From NCBI RefSeq assembly GCF_014639795.1, contig NZ_BMGC01000027.1:1-53591 (forward strand): a stretch of DNA of 53,591 bases. Direction: 5' to 3'. The notes under the pieces were generated by a model. It had not been told where the DNA came from and did no database searches. It saw only the letters and a list, made by a program, of their open reading frames with translations. A program made the position numbers and the translations under genes. Below are positions 53,509-53,591 of the stretch, one piece after another (the first letter of the stretch is position 1; the number at the start of each line of letters is the position of its first letter). Origin of the DNA: Gordonia jinhuaensis. GTDB taxonomy: Bacteria > Actinomycetota > Actinomycetes > Mycobacteriales > Mycobacteriaceae.

Positions 53509-53591
53509 GTGACATCTGATCTGGCTTGCCCTGCCGGGCGGCCTGGAAGGATGCCAGCTGTGCCCAAGCCCTATCCCCAGGAGTTCCGCGA
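53487..53591 (+). mobile_element. IS3-type insertion sequence, 5' end (right copy, partial)
   Basis: This is identical in reverse complement to 1-105. It cuts the permease gene and leads into the same transposase start, reading rightward off the edge. Confidence 0.85.
53560..53591 (+). CDS. IS3-family transposase OrfA, N-terminal fragment (runs off the right edge)
   Basis: The frame is GTG then PKPYPQEFR, identical to the left copy. A purine-rich stretch (CTGGAAGGA) about 8 bp upstream may be the ribosome-binding site. The window ends after ten codons. Confidence 0.65.
   Translation, partial: MPKPYPQEFR

Overview
The window looks like chromosomal DNA of a high-GC actinomycete of the order Mycobacteriales. 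I think a Gordonia-like genome is most likely, but this rests on recalled protein and gene-order resemblance, not on a search. The window contains the S10 ribosomal-protein operon and the first part of the spc operon, so it is core chromosome and not a plasmid. The two ends are the same 105-bp sequence in opposite orientation (1-105 and 53487-53591). Each carries the first codons of an IS3-type transposase reading outward. The window is therefore a segment cut at two copies of one insertion sequence.

Region by region. (1) 148-7982, minus strand: a tight five-gene operon. In order of transcription it encodes a 663-residue protein with RNA-polymerase-like DNA-binding folds, a GHKL (MORC/Hsp90-type) ATPase, a Z1-domain superfamily 2 helicase-like ATPase, a ParA ATPase and a 170-residue small protein. 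This is the best candidate for an undescribed system, probably genome defence. (2) 8173-9127: a DUF4262 gene and the 3' remnant of an amidohydrolase, which probably marks the island edge. (3) 9301-12773: a thiamine-diphosphate 2-keto acid decarboxylase, then rplN-rplX-rplE-rpsZ with a terminator directly after rpsZ. (4) 12774-39461: nearly 27 kb of accessory genes lying between rpsQ and rplN. They include a NarL/LuxR-type two-component cluster, an iron and haem locus (lipoprotein, haem oxygenase, HmuTUV) behind an IdeR-like box, a broken secreted gene, a frameshifted pirin, a GNAT protein, a flavin reductase/luciferase-like pair, a secreted sulfatase, a neutral ceramidase, a LacI regulator, an NMT1-type ABC transporter and a pair of secreted paralogues. 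(5) 39462-44745: the S10 operon (rpsJ to rpsQ) with a strong terminator and a leader hairpin. (6) 45357-53229: a DUF4442 protein, then a compatible-solute-type operon (GCS2/ATP-grasp fusion, N-acetylglutaminylglutamine-type amidotransferase, S9 peptidase), then a GntR regulator. (7) 53440-53508: the first codons of an amino-acid-permease-like gene cut off by the right-hand IS.

The accessory segment between the ribosomal operons shows several small lesions: one in-frame nonsense codon, two probable one-base deletions and one possible third. It also has many short tandem duplications of 9-23 bp, mostly in or near gene ends. The lesions may be genuine decay or sequencing errors; read data would decide.

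How the genes work together: the lipoprotein, haem oxygenase and HmuTUV form an iron-from-haem unit. The ATP-grasp, amidotransferase and peptidase genes form one solute or peptide unit. The GHKL, Z1 and RNA-polymerase-like proteins, with ParA, form the putative defence unit.
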